Assembly (NCBI GenBank): GCA_003152255.1
Contig: PLZT01000687.1
Coordinates: 489 to 16,375, forward strand
Length of the DNA stretch: 15,887 nucleotides
Source: Methylocystaceae bacterium
GTDB taxonomy: Bacteria; Pseudomonadota; Alphaproteobacteria; Rhizobiales; Beijerinckiaceae
Direction: 5' to 3'
Program-made: the position numbers and the translations under genes
In this document: piece by piece, positions 7,503 to 14,175 of the stretch
How positions within the stretch are numbered: the stretch's first letter is position 1
Layout: every line of letters begins with the position of its first letter
Notes under the pieces: generated by a model
Database searches by the model: none
Told to the model about the DNA's origin: nothing
What the model saw: the letters and a program-made list of their open reading frames with translations, nothing else

Positions 7503-7703
7503 GTGAAACCTATGTCGCACCACGATCACCGAAACAAAGTCCGCGAATGCATCGTGCAGGCATTTAGCGATGAGGCAGATTTCCACGTCGCAATGGCATC
7601 CGTCACCGACGGACCCGAGCGCGCCGAACACCTCGCGCAAGCCGAACTGTGCAAGCAGTGGCGCTTGCGCTTCGTTGGCCTGCCGTCAGCCACCTGCCAC
7701 TGA
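7503..7703 (+). CDS. Small hypothetical protein (66 aa)
   Basis: Not recognised. The GTG start at 7503 is chosen because GAAGGA lies six bases upstream; another in-frame GTG at 7470 would add 11 residues but has no good ribosome-binding site, and an ATG at 7512 is also possible. The protein is His-rich at the N-terminus (MSHHDHRNK) and then forms amphipathic helices (CIVQAFSDEADFHVAMASV, RAEHLAQAELCKQWRLRF). There are no membrane segments. It lies in line with the rightward island genes, 81 bases after the Arc-type gene. Small genes of this type are common in satellite and prophage early regions. It is probably real, given the spacing and absence of a better frame. Confidence 0.5.
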   Translation: MKPMSHHDHRNKVRECIVQAFSDEADFHVAMASVTDGPERAEHLAQAELCKQWRLRFVGLPSATCH

Positions 7704-7743
7704 CGCGGCTCAAATCCGCTGACATGAAACACAGGCGCTCGCG

Positions 7744-8406
7744 ATGATAAGATTTCCTCTCCCACCACACGTTCATGAAACACGGGACAAGCTCGAACGG
7801 GCGCTGACGTCCATCGATCCAGTCGCCACAGGAAGCCCGTCGCTTCTATGGAACGCGCTCGTTAAACTTGCCTACTGCGACGAGCGCGTATTGCGCGCCG
7901 TTGTGCGCGCCGCCAAAGAGTTGCCGGCCGAGATCATCAAGGAGGACAGAGGCCGGGGGCGGCCGCGCGCCAAGACCCCGGAATACAATCAGATGATGGC
8001 GAGGTTTCTGGCGGCATACAGATACAAGCACGGCGATAAAGCCACGGCAGCCGACGCCGCCAGATTTTTGGCTGACATAGAGGCCCGCGCCGAGGCGGAG
8101 CGCGCGCTGCCAACAAAGACGAGCGCCGCCCAGCTGAGCGCCGCGACCAGGCGCAAGACGGACCAAATCAAAACAGACTTTGCGCGCGCGCAAGCCAACG
8201 ATCCGGCGACGCGAGCCTTCTTTCGATGCTTCATCGACCAAATCGTCATCGGCACCGATCGGCAGGAGGCCTTACGCCTTGCTGGAGAAGCCGCACATGA
8301 CGCCGCTGTCATAACAAAACTCAACGAAAAAACTTCTTTTTCCCCGCTCCGTGGCGGGCGAGGGTCGAGAAAGCCAGCCAATTTAAACGGAGCGAAAAAT
8401 GTCTGA
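7744..8406 (+). CDS. Hypothetical island protein with AT-hook-like motif (220 aa)
   Basis: No family recognised. The chain is mostly helical and charged. Residues 69-77 read RGRGRPRAK, which resembles an AT-hook (GRP core with basic flanks) and suggests contact with DNA minor grooves. A long acidic and Ala-rich helix follows (TAADAARFLADIEARAEAERAL, about 100-125), then a Lys/Arg/Gln region. There is no signal peptide or membrane segment. It lies 40 bases after the small gene at 7503 and overlaps the next gene by 8 bases, so they are likely cotranscribed. A part in replication or regulation of the element is plausible from position only. Confidence 0.65.
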   Translation: MIRFPLPPHVHETRDKLERALTSIDPVATGSPSLLWNALVKLAYCDERVLRAVVRAAKELPAEIIKEDRGRGRPRAKTPEYNQMMARFLAAYRYKHGDKATAADAARFLADIEARAEAERALPTKTSAAQLSAATRRKTDQIKTDFARAQANDPATRAFFRCFIDQIVIGTDRQEALRLAGEAAHDAAVITKLNEKTSFSPLRGGRGSRKPANLNGAKNV

Positions 8407-8668
8407 AACGCAAGTCATTGCAGGCGCGGGAACCAAGAAGACGCGCCGCGCTCCCGAGCGCGTCCGAGGGGCCGGGACAATCCTTCGCCGGCTGACGGAC
8501 TTGGTTGCCGAGGGGCCGTTTGGCGAAAGCTATTTGCGCGCACGCATAGAGGACGGCTCGCTTCAGTCGCACAAGGTCGGCCGCGCGCGCCTGGTCTATC
8601 AGCGAGACTGGGGAGATTTCCTTAATAATCTGGCTGAGCCGAAACCTCAACCCATTGTCCGCTCATAA
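8399..8668 (+). CDS. Winged-helix/AlpA- or excisionase-like DNA-binding protein (89 aa)
   Basis: A basic N-terminal tail (KKTRRAPERVR) is followed by a region, residues 36-78, that resembles the MerR/excisionase helix-turn-helix fold: a helix around SYLRARIEDG, the wing SLQSHKVGRARLVYQ and a closing helix RDWGDFLNNL. The pattern 'I-x-DG-x-L-x-(S/A)-x-K-V-G-x-x-R' is typical of HTH_17/AlpA proteins, which act as excision directionality factors or integrase activators in P4-like elements and PICIs. GGAG lies six bases upstream of the ATG at 8399, within the end of the previous gene. The stop is followed directly by a hairpin. The recognition helix is weak by eye, so an alternative is an unrelated small regulator. 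Confidence 0.6.
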   Translation: MSETQVIAGAGTKKTRRAPERVRGAGTILRRLTDLVAEGPFGESYLRARIEDGSLQSHKVGRARLVYQRDWGDFLNNLAEPKPQPIVRS

Positions 8669-8699
8669 AAAAACCCCGGGGACGCGAGTCTCCAGGGTT
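8667..8699. terminator. GC-rich hairpin with GCGA tetraloop and A7 run
   Basis: AACCCCGGGGAC (8672-8683) pairs with GTCTCCAGGGTT (8688-8699) around a GNRA-type GCGA loop, with one C-A mismatch and one G-U pair. An A7 run (8667-8673) precedes it, so it has the full stem plus U-run form only on the minus strand. On the plus strand it is followed by TTGTTCC, a weak tail. It separates the early gene block from the replication block. Confidence 0.6.
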
Positions 8700-8747
8700 G
8701 TTCCGTCACGGCGCTGATGCAACAGCGATAAAACGAGATAGCGGATC

Positions 8748-9200
8748 ATGGATACAAAATTTAGCGCGCGGGGTCAACCGGCTACTACCGGAGCAGGTCT
8801 GCCTGCCGTGCGCGACAAGATCGCGACGATGATCCCGCTGCTCGGCTCTCCCGTCGATGGCGAAGTCGCGGCGACCGCTCGCGCCATCGGGCGAATTCTT
8901 GATCGGGCCGGGCGCGACTGGTTCGACTTCGCCGAAGCCTTCGAGCAAGGCGCGACGCCAGGCAATCCGAACCTTGTCACGCCGGCAAGCCGACCACCGC
9001 TTTGGGCCGACGCCACCGAGACCGAGCGCGACGAAATCATCGAAGCGTTGCTTGCGGCCGGCGACCTGACGACCTGGGAAACCGATTTTGTGAAGTCCAT
9101 CGCGGATCAATACGGCGATCGCGAGCTCAGTGAAAAGCAGGCAGCCATCGTCGACCGCATCGCCAAGCGCGTCTTGGGGACCTGGGAGAACAGGGCGTGA
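8748..9200 (+). CDS. Hypothetical phage/plasmid-type protein preceding the primase (150 aa)
   Basis: Function not known. Residues 23-65 (VRDKIATMIPLLGSPVDGEVAATARAIGRILD..GRDWFDFAEAF, shown with a gap) follow a pattern that recurs in proteins of phage and plasmid DNA metabolism in this bacterial group: a hydrophobic helix, S-x-x-x-GE-x-x-A, an Ala-rich helix and a closing DW-x-D. The C-terminal part has a second recurring pattern, LSEKQAAIVDRIAKRV. No catalytic motif is visible. The stop overlaps the start of the primase-helicase in GTGA, so the two are coupled and probably work together, for example as a loading or accessory factor. That role is inferred from position only. It starts 48 bases after the preceding hairpin. 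Confidence 0.7.
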   Translation: MDTKFSARGQPATTGAGLPAVRDKIATMIPLLGSPVDGEVAATARAIGRILDRAGRDWFDFAEAFEQGATPGNPNLVTPASRPPLWADATETERDEIIEALLAAGDLTTWETDFVKSIADQYGDRELSEKQAAIVDRIAKRVLGTWENRA

Positions 9201-11731
9201 ATTTTCAAAATAACGAAGCCTTCGAGGGGGCGACGGCTTCCGCCACAGACGTCGAGCAGGCCGACGAACCCGGTGAGGGGAAGGACTTTCAGATAACGAA
9301 CGTCGACTTTCTCGCTGCGATCTTCCCGAGCATCCCCGAAGGAGCCTTCGCGGCGGTATGCACGCGGCGCGGCGACCCTGACGCAAAGAAGGGCTGGCTG
9401 GCGGAGCGCGCAGACATGCGCGTAATGAAGCTCGACGCAGGGCACAACAACTATCTTAATTGCTCAACATTCTATCCAAACAGCAGCGGCGAATTCAGGG
9501 CGAAAAAAACCGGGTTTGCGGCTTGTCACTTCATAATGTTGGACGACATCGGAACCAAGGTTCCGACGACCCGGCTGGACGGGTTTGAACTGTCGTGGCG
9601 CATCGAAACGAGCCCGGGGAATTATCAAGGCGGCATCGCCCTTGCCCAGCCGATCACAGACGGCCCCGAGGCCGTGCGCTTGCTTAATGCGGTGATAACC
9701 GCCGGGCTGTGTGACGAAGGATCAACAGGCCCGCAGGCCCGTTGGGCGCGTCTGCCCGTGGCGGTCAACGGCAAACCAAAGCACGCCGACGCTGACGGCA
9801 ACCCCTTTCGATGCCGCCTTGTCGAATGGCGACCTGATAAAAAATACACGCCGCAGGAGATTGTTGACGGGCTGCAATTGGAGCTCGCGCCCGCAGGACG
9901 GCCGAAGAAAACCGCAAAGCCTTCCGCGCCAGCCGACGGCAGCGCGCGCAACATCAGCGATGACGGAGACGACGTTCTAACTCCCAAGGCAGCCGAGAAC
10001 CCGGTCGTGGCGGCGATCAAGGCGAGGGGAATTTATAAGACGCCGCTCGGCTCTGGTAAGCACGACGTCACCTGTCCTTGGGTTCATGAGCACACCGACC
10101 AGCAGGACAACGGCGCGGCTTATTTCGAGCCCGATGAGTTGTATCCTCTCGGTGGGTTTTGTTGCCAGCATTCCCACGGCGGCAAATACCGCGTCCGGCA
10201 GTTTCTCGAATTCCTTGGCGTGCGAAACACGGAGGCCCGCCACAAGGCGACGATCCGCGTAGTTTCCGGCGACCTAAGCCTTGTCGTGGATGCGGCGGAA
10301 AAGGAATTAGCTGCGGGCGGGAAGCATTATCAAGCGGGCGGATTGATCGTTTCCGTATCAACCGACCCGATCACCGGCGACCCCGCGATCGTTCCAACCA
10401 GCGCGCCCGCGCTGACGCGAGAGCTTTCAGTCGTGGCGACGTGGGAGCGATACGACGGGCGAGCAAAAGACTATGTGCGCACCGACCCGCCAGCGCGCCA
10501 CGCCAGCGTTCTTTATGACTCGCAGAGGTTCCGATATTTGCCGCCATTGGCGGGGCTAGCGCGTCATCCATACTTCCGCGAGGGCGACGGCGGGCTTGTT
10601 ACGCAAGCCGGCTATGACAAAGCAGCGCAACGGTTTGGCGTGTTTGATGAGCGGCAGTTTGTAATCCGCGACACGACACGCGAAGGGGCGCGGGAGCAAC
10701 TCCTCATGCTCGAGGACTTGCTCGCCGAATTTAAGTTCGTGAGCCCAACCGATAAGGCCGCCGCGCTCTCGGCTTTCTTCACCGCCGTTGTGCGCACAAC
10801 CCTGCCTCTCGCGCCAGGGTTTCACGTGCGCGCGCCAGTATTCGGAAGCGGGAAAACGTATCTTTGCGAACTAATCGGAGCTCTCGCGGGACCCGGTGAC
10901 AATACCAAAATCAGCTACCCAACGTCATCCGAGGAAGCGACGAAGGCTATGCTCGCCGCATTGCTCCCGGGGCCGTCCGTCATCGAGTTCGACGACATGG
11001 TTACAGACTGGATACCTTACGGGACCATCAACCGCATGTTGACGGCGGAACACATCACAGATCGGATTTTAGGTGTAAGCAAGACGGGGACGGTTAGCAC
11101 ACGCACGCTATTCCTTGGCTCTGGGAACAATGTCGGCCCGATCCGGGATTTGCTGCGGCGCGTGCTGACAATTCATATAGACCCGCGCTGCGCTACGCCC
11201 GCAACGAAAACATACAAAAGCCTTCCGGTCGATAAAGTGCGCCGGAACCGGGGCGCTTACGTGTCGGCGATCCTGACCATCATTCAAGCATGGCGTAAGG
11301 CAGGCTCACCTAAAACCAACGTCGCCAACGTCGCATCTTATGGCGGCGCTTGGGCGGACTACTGCCGACATCCGCTGATATGGCTGGACCAGCCCGACCC
11401 CGCCACGGCGCTGTTGGAGCAGATCGCTCACGACCCTGACGCCGATGCGCTTAGCGGCCTACTGATCGAGTGGAACGCCGCTTTTGGCAAAGACCTGACG
11501 ACCGTGCGCGCGGCGGTCGAGAAGGCGCACGTGAACGACGCGCTGCTCGACGCGATGCGCGAATGCCCGGTGGAGGAGCGCGGCAACATCAATCCCAACA
11601 AGTTGGGCTGGTTTTTGCGAAAGAGCGCGAACCGCATCGCGGGCGGATACGAGTTTCAACGGGGCGAGGCTGACGGGCGCATCGCATGGGCTGCGGTTAA
11701 GGCCCCCGCTTCGCCGGACGCCGGCCAATGA
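9197..11731 (+). CDS. Primase-helicase (RepB/AEP-type primase domain, zinc-like motif, P-loop ATPase), 844 aa
   Basis: Replication protein of the island. The GTG start at 9197 has GGGAG eight bases upstream. The N-terminal domain has an archaeo-eukaryotic primase pattern: HFIMLDD (acidic pair D116-D117), RIETSPGNYQ (136-144) and QARWARLPVAVNGKP (180-194), as in RepB/phage primases. A central Cys/His cluster, C293-x3-H297-x-H299, then C322-C323-x-H325-x-H327 with AAYF between, resembles the zinc or fold motif of phage primases. The C-terminal ATPase has Walker A FGSGKT (549-554), Walker B VIEFDD (595-600) and a sensor-like LGSGNN followed by an Arg-rich DLLRRVL (640-657), as in SF3- or DUF927-type helicases. 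Its final codon overlaps the next small gene (ATGA). Such fused primase-helicases start replication of satellites and small plasmids; the family is clear, the precise subfamily is not. Confidence 0.88.
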   Translation: MNFQNNEAFEGATASATDVEQADEPGEGKDFQITNVDFLAAIFPSIPEGAFAAVCTRRGDPDAKKGWLAERADMRVMKLDAGHNNYLNCSTFYPNSSGEFRAKKTGFAACHFIMLDDIGTKVPTTRLDGFELSWRIETSPGNYQGGIALAQPITDGPEAVRLLNAVITAGLCDEGSTGPQARWARLPVAVNGKPKHADADGNPFRCRLVEWRPDKKYTPQEIVDGLQLELAPAGRPKKTAKPSAPADGSARNISDDGDDVLTPKAAENPVVAAIKARGIYKTPLGSGKHDVTCPWVHEHTDQQDNGAAYFEPDELYPLGGFCCQHSHGGKYRVRQFLEFLGVRNTEARHKATIRVVSGDLSLVVDAAEKELAAGGKHYQAGGLIVSVSTDPITGDPAIVPTSAPALTRELSVVATWERYDGRAKDYVRTDPPARHASVLYDSQRFRYLPPLAGLARHPYFREGDGGLVTQAGYDKAAQRFGVFDERQFVIRDTTREGAREQLLMLEDLLAEFKFVSPTDKAAALSAFFTAVVRTTLPLAPGFHVRAPVFGSGKTYLCELIGALAGPGDNTKISYPTSSEEATKAMLAALLPGPSVIEFDDMVTDWIPYGTINRMLTAEHITDRILGVSKTGTVSTRTLFLGSGNNVGPIRDLLRRVLTIHIDPRCATPATKTYKSLPVDKVRRNRGAYVSAILTIIQAWRKAGSPKTNVANVASYGGAWADYCRHPLIWLDQPDPATALLEQIAHDPDADALSGLLIEWNAAFGKDLTTVRAAVEKAHVNDALLDAMRECPVEERGNINPNKLGWFLRKSANRIAGGYEFQRGEADGRIAWAAVKAPASPDAGQ

Positions 11732-11844
11732 CCGCCGCCCCTGTCAGCGCCGTGTCAGCCGAAGAGGCCCGCGCCTCCGTCGAGCGCTTGCTCGCCGACA
11801 TGGCCGCCGAGAACGAGCGCCGGCGCGAAGGAAAGGGGCGCTAA
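11728..11844 (+). CDS. Small hypothetical protein (38 aa) coupled to the primase
   Basis: ATG at 11728 overlaps the primase stop in ATGA and the TAA at 11842 lies two bases before the next ATG. The peptide is an Ala/Glu/Arg-rich single amphipathic helix (AEEARASVERLLADMAAEN, then ERRREGKGR). The close packing on both sides argues for a translated gene; the composition gives no function. It could also be a spacer that keeps ribosomes coupled from the primase to the TerS-like gene. Confidence 0.55.
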   Translation: MTAAPVSAVSAEEARASVERLLADMAAENERRREGKGR

Positions 11845-11846
11845 CC

Positions 11847-12527
11847 ATGAGCACCGACGACCATCAGCTTATCGACCAGCTTCTCGACGTTGTTCCTACC
11901 GAGGCGACGCCGGGGAACAGGTTAAAGCGCCTCGACGCCAAGTATAGAGCGCCGGAAAAGCTGTCTAAGCTACAGCCGCGCCACCAATTGATTATCCAAT
12001 ACATGATGCATGGCGTGAGTTCGCCCGTGCGTTGTCGTCAGCTTCGCATCGGCGTTGACCAACCCCTAAGCCTGGTCGAGGCCGCAGACGCCGCAAGGGT
12101 GAGGCGTCGCGAGGCCCGGCGCATCGCGCTCGACCCGCTGTTTCGGCAGGCACTTGACCGAGAGCTGAAGGCTTTTCGCGAGTCGAAACACGCCGAGGCG
12201 ATCCGAACAATCAGCGCAATCATGAGCGATCCAGGAGATGGTTCGGCCGCATCAAAAACCGTTCAATTGAAAGCCTCGACGACCTTGCTTGGCGAGAACG
12301 CCAGCGGTGGCGGCGGCACGAAGGTTGAGATCAACCTTGGCGGCGACGGCCAACGTTTGACGGCGGGCATAATCGTGAGGCTGCCGGCCACCGCTAAACG
12401 CTGCCCAGGTGAGCCAGAGCCCGAGACGCTGGAGCTTTCCGCCGTCACCGAGCCCGCCCACCACAACGAGTTTGCGCCCGCGCCAGACGGCCTGGAGCGC
12501 TTGAAGCGTCGCGTCGAGCAACAGTAA
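11847..12527 (+). CDS. Phage terminase small-subunit-like protein (226 aa)
   Basis: Resembles small terminase subunits of alphaproteobacterial phages, though no exact family match can be made by eye. After an N-terminal region, residues 74-100 (LSLVEAADAARVRR..ARRIALDPLFRQAL, shown with a gap) form a helix-turn-helix of the TerS type, in which AADAA and the DPxF motif are typical. A central helical part (101-150, KHAEAIRTISAIM...KTVQLKASTTLLGE) would be the oligomerisation domain. A Gly-rich linker leads to a strand region KVEINLGG...LTAGIIVRLP (159-180), comparable to the C-terminal 'GYVIRLP' end of several TerS proteins. A large terminase subunit is absent from the window, so this would be a lone TerS, as in phage satellites. 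GAAAGGGG lies before the ATG. An unrelated HTH regulator is the alternative. Confidence 0.5.
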   Translation: MSTDDHQLIDQLLDVVPTEATPGNRLKRLDAKYRAPEKLSKLQPRHQLIIQYMMHGVSSPVRCRQLRIGVDQPLSLVEAADAARVRRREARRIALDPLFRQALDRELKAFRESKHAEAIRTISAIMSDPGDGSAASKTVQLKASTTLLGENASGGGGTKVEINLGGDGQRLTAGIIVRLPATAKRCPGEPEPETLELSAVTEPAHHNEFAPAPDGLERLKRRVEQQ

Positions 12528-12563
12528 CCCCGTCCAAATCCCTCGAGCCCGAAAGGCCCCAAC

Positions 12564-12665
12564 ATGAAAGCTAAAACACTCGCAAAAGGCGCGGCGAAGT
12601 CAGCCCCGCTGAAGAAGCCCGCTCCCAAAAAGGTGGCCAAGGCCTCCGTCAAGAAAGGCAAGTAA
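12564..12665 (+). CDS. Lysine-rich mini-protein (33 aa)
   Basis: ATG at 12564 to TAA at 12663-12665, one base before the next ATG. Twelve of 33 residues are Lys, with repeated KKPAPKK and KKGK units and many Ala. The composition recalls histone H1-like or AlgP-type basic tails that bind nucleic acid without a fixed fold. It is too short for most automatic annotation, but the close coupling with the following gene supports translation. Role unknown; DNA condensation or simple coupling are possible. Confidence 0.5.
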   Translation: MKAKTLAKGAAKSAPLKKPAPKKVAKASVKKGK

Positions 12666-12666
12666 A

Positions 12667-12978
12667 ATGGCACGCGCACCCACGCCGACCCCGGCGAAGA
12701 ACACGGTCCGCACGTCGAGGCCCGACGCCAGTTTCACGCGCCCCTTCCGTCCCGGCGACAACCCGTCCCGCGCTGACACCAGCAAGGCCGAGACGCCGAG
12801 CGTGCGCGCGGAAGGCGACGCCAAGCGAGCGGCCCAGCACCACGAGGAGGCGCGCAGCCGCGCAGCCTTGGCGGCCGAGCTGGCCCGCCAGGGCCGCGAG
12901 GAGAACCAATCCGGCCAGATCGGCCGCGACGCAGCGAACCCGCGTGGCGGCGTCGGCGACTACCTCTCGAACGATTGA
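12667..12978 (+). CDS. Hypothetical disordered protein (103 aa)
   Basis: ATG follows the stop of the Lys-rich mini-protein after one base (TAA-A-ATG), so both are probably translated from one transcript. The protein is rich in Pro, Thr, Ser, Arg and Ala; the first half (PTPTPAKNTVRTSRPDASF) looks disordered. A charged helix with the pattern EGDAKRAAQHHEEARSRAAL follows (about residues 49-68), then a Gly/Asp tail. There are no membrane or catalytic motifs. It is the last recognisable rightward gene of the island block. No homology is recognised. A minus-strand open frame also covers this region but lacks support. Confidence 0.5.
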   Translation: MARAPTPTPAKNTVRTSRPDASFTRPFRPGDNPSRADTSKAETPSVRAEGDAKRAAQHHEEARSRAALAAELARQGREENQSGQIGRDAANPRGGVGDYLSND

Positions 12979-13222
12979 TGTCAGCCGGCTGTAGTTGGGC
13001 CGGCCTAGCGCCGTCCAGGGCTTGCGCTTTGGGCGGTGGTTCTTTTTGACGGTGGCGGCAGACACGCCGTCTTACGTCGGACAAATCAGCTTTATCGATT
13101 AAAGAGCCGCGCGGCTTGCGCCAGATCGACGGATTGCATGTGTGCATTAATCAAGAAAAATACACCACGGCGAAACGCCGAGAAAGTCGGGTGAAATCGA
13201 TGGGAGTCCATGCGCCACAAAA
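12979..13222. other. Intergenic region with short palindromes at the end of the island gene block
   Basis: No convincing gene. Perfect short palindromes are CAGCCGGCTG (12982-12991), GGCCGGCC (12998-13005) and AGCCGCGCGGCT (13105-13116). The first two share GCCGGC and could fold into an end-of-operon hairpin. Composition changes from GC-rich to AT-richer near 13130. No RecQ remainder and no copy of the left junction repeat are present here. Confidence 0.4.
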
Positions 13223-13858
13223 TTACCAAAAAAATATTTTCTTTAATATAGCGATGGATATAGGGAGGCGTACGGTGCCCTGCACAACATTGAAAAGTAT
13301 CGGTAACTCATCTATGCGTGTTTTACGCAAGAAGCCGCCAATCCGCGTCATTTTCACGGAGCCATCACTTGATCTCTCCGACTGTATCGTGACAAACTTA
13401 AATATGTAAGGAGATTTGCTATTATTAATAGAAGCTGGTCTTCGAAACATAACGGGTGATCCACTTTCTATCCTGATCAAAAAAGCGACAACCCCTATCA
13501 TCGGCGCTAGTGCCATCAGTATTAGACCAGCGGCAACACGTTCTGCGGTGGGGACGGCTATTTCCTGGACGGAAACCCGCGCGCTCCTAGCCATGCGGCT
13601 TGATGCATGGAGAAAACCAAAGGCCACTACTAGCTTGCTAATATCCCCTGGCGTGTCGTTCACATAGCTCCGCCACTCTTCCGCAAACCTCTCGCGCTCC
13701 TGCTCTGGAAGTCCTTTAACGGCTTGTTCTATATAACGGTCTGTAAGCTTGGGTAGCCAAGCCTTGATGTCGTCGGCGAGCAGGCGCGAAATCACAGCTA
13801 TGAAGACTGTCGCAAGGCCGCCCAGCACCATAAGGATTACGCTATCAATCAGGCCCAT
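13223..13858 (-). CDS. Membrane protein with divergent, truncated bacterial sugar (phosphoglycosyl) transferase domain
   Basis: Two joined parts in 211 residues. Residues 1-26 form a membrane helix, followed by LLADDIKAWLPKL...LPEQERERFAEEWRSYVND, a module (about 27-90) that recurs beside PadR regulators and sugar transferases. Residues 105-200 resemble the bacterial sugar transferase domain (monotopic phosphoglycosyl transferase, which moves a sugar phosphate to undecaprenyl phosphate): hydrophobic re-entrant helix 108-130, ESGSPVMFRR, KFVTI in place of the usual KFRTM, and RIGGFLRKTRIDELP with the catalytic pair Asp183-Glu184. After GTVRLP the family motif SLVGPRP is missing and the chain stops at FFW. 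Loss of the KFR Arg and of the C-terminus suggests a weak or inactive enzyme, or a pseudogene. The gene overlaps the PadR gene by 10 bases. Confidence 0.7.
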   Translation of the reverse strand: MGLIDSVILMVLGGLATVFIAVISRLLADDIKAWLPKLTDRYIEQAVKGLPEQERERFAEEWRSYVNDTPGDISKLVVAFGFLHASSRMARSARVSVQEIAVPTAERVAAGLILMALAPMIGVVAFLIRIESGSPVMFRRPASINNSKSPYIFKFVTIQSERSSDGSVKMTRIGGFLRKTRIDELPILFNVVQGTVRLPISIAILKKIFFW

Positions 13859-14160
13859 GCGGCCCTCCCGAGCGCTGGCTCAAGGTCATTAAATGCCGAC
13901 TTGGCATTTCGCGCTCCAACAAGTGTTATGCGGTAGAAGCGTCTGCGCGGTCGACCGAGCGCCGTGGCACTCTCGGCCTCCCAACGACTTTCCAGCCAAC
14001 CGGCTTTTTCAAGTCGAAACAAAATTGGGTAAAGCGTGCCGGACGCAAGCTTGGTGGCGCGCCCGATCTCCGCTCCCGAGAGCTCGATGGAATCGGAGGA
14101 CAATAACGCGCCCAAAACTTTGATGGTCGGCGCGGTGATGCGGGGTTGTTCGAATGCCAT
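13849..14160 (-). CDS. PadR-family transcriptional regulator
   Basis: A 103-residue winged-helix protein. The PadR marks are clear: ITAPTIKVLGALLSS (residues 8-22), SGAEIGRATKLASGTLYPILFRLEKAGWLESRWE (about 28-61, recognition helix SGTLYPILFRLE) and the wing GRPRRRFYRITLVGARNA (about 69-86). The usual C-terminal dimerisation helix is short, so this is a PadR-s2-like small form. It is first in a two-gene minus-strand operon with the sugar-transferase-like protein, which it overlaps by 10 bases. A dyad resembling PadR operators covers its own start codon, so autorepression is likely. No ribosome-binding site is clear. Confidence 0.88.
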   Translation of the reverse strand: MAFEQPRITAPTIKVLGALLSSDSIELSGAEIGRATKLASGTLYPILFRLEKAGWLESRWEAESATALGRPRRRFYRITLVGARNAKSAFNDLEPALGRAAWA

Positions 14161-14175
14161 GTAGCATGTCTACAT
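14159..14175. promoter_or_regulatory. PadR-type operator over the padR start codon
   Basis: ATGTAG (14159-14164) and CTACAT (14170-14175) form a perfect 6-base dyad around CATGT. The outer ATGT...ACAT, nine bases apart, matches the known PadR operator form ATGT-N8-ACAT closely. It covers the start codon and adjoining upstream bases, where bound PadR would block transcription or translation. Sequence is seen directly; binding is inferred. Confidence 0.6.

Noticed and set aside
12649..13065. Minus-strand frame of 138 codons beginning near 13065
   Set aside because: The first 35 codons look moderately protein-like, but the rest lies opposite the 12667-12978 gene, is Arg/Ala/Gly-rich and has no recognisable family.
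13116..13409. Plus-strand frame of 97 codons
   Set aside because: It lies largely opposite the sugar-transferase-like gene, whose motifs show that the minus strand is coding.
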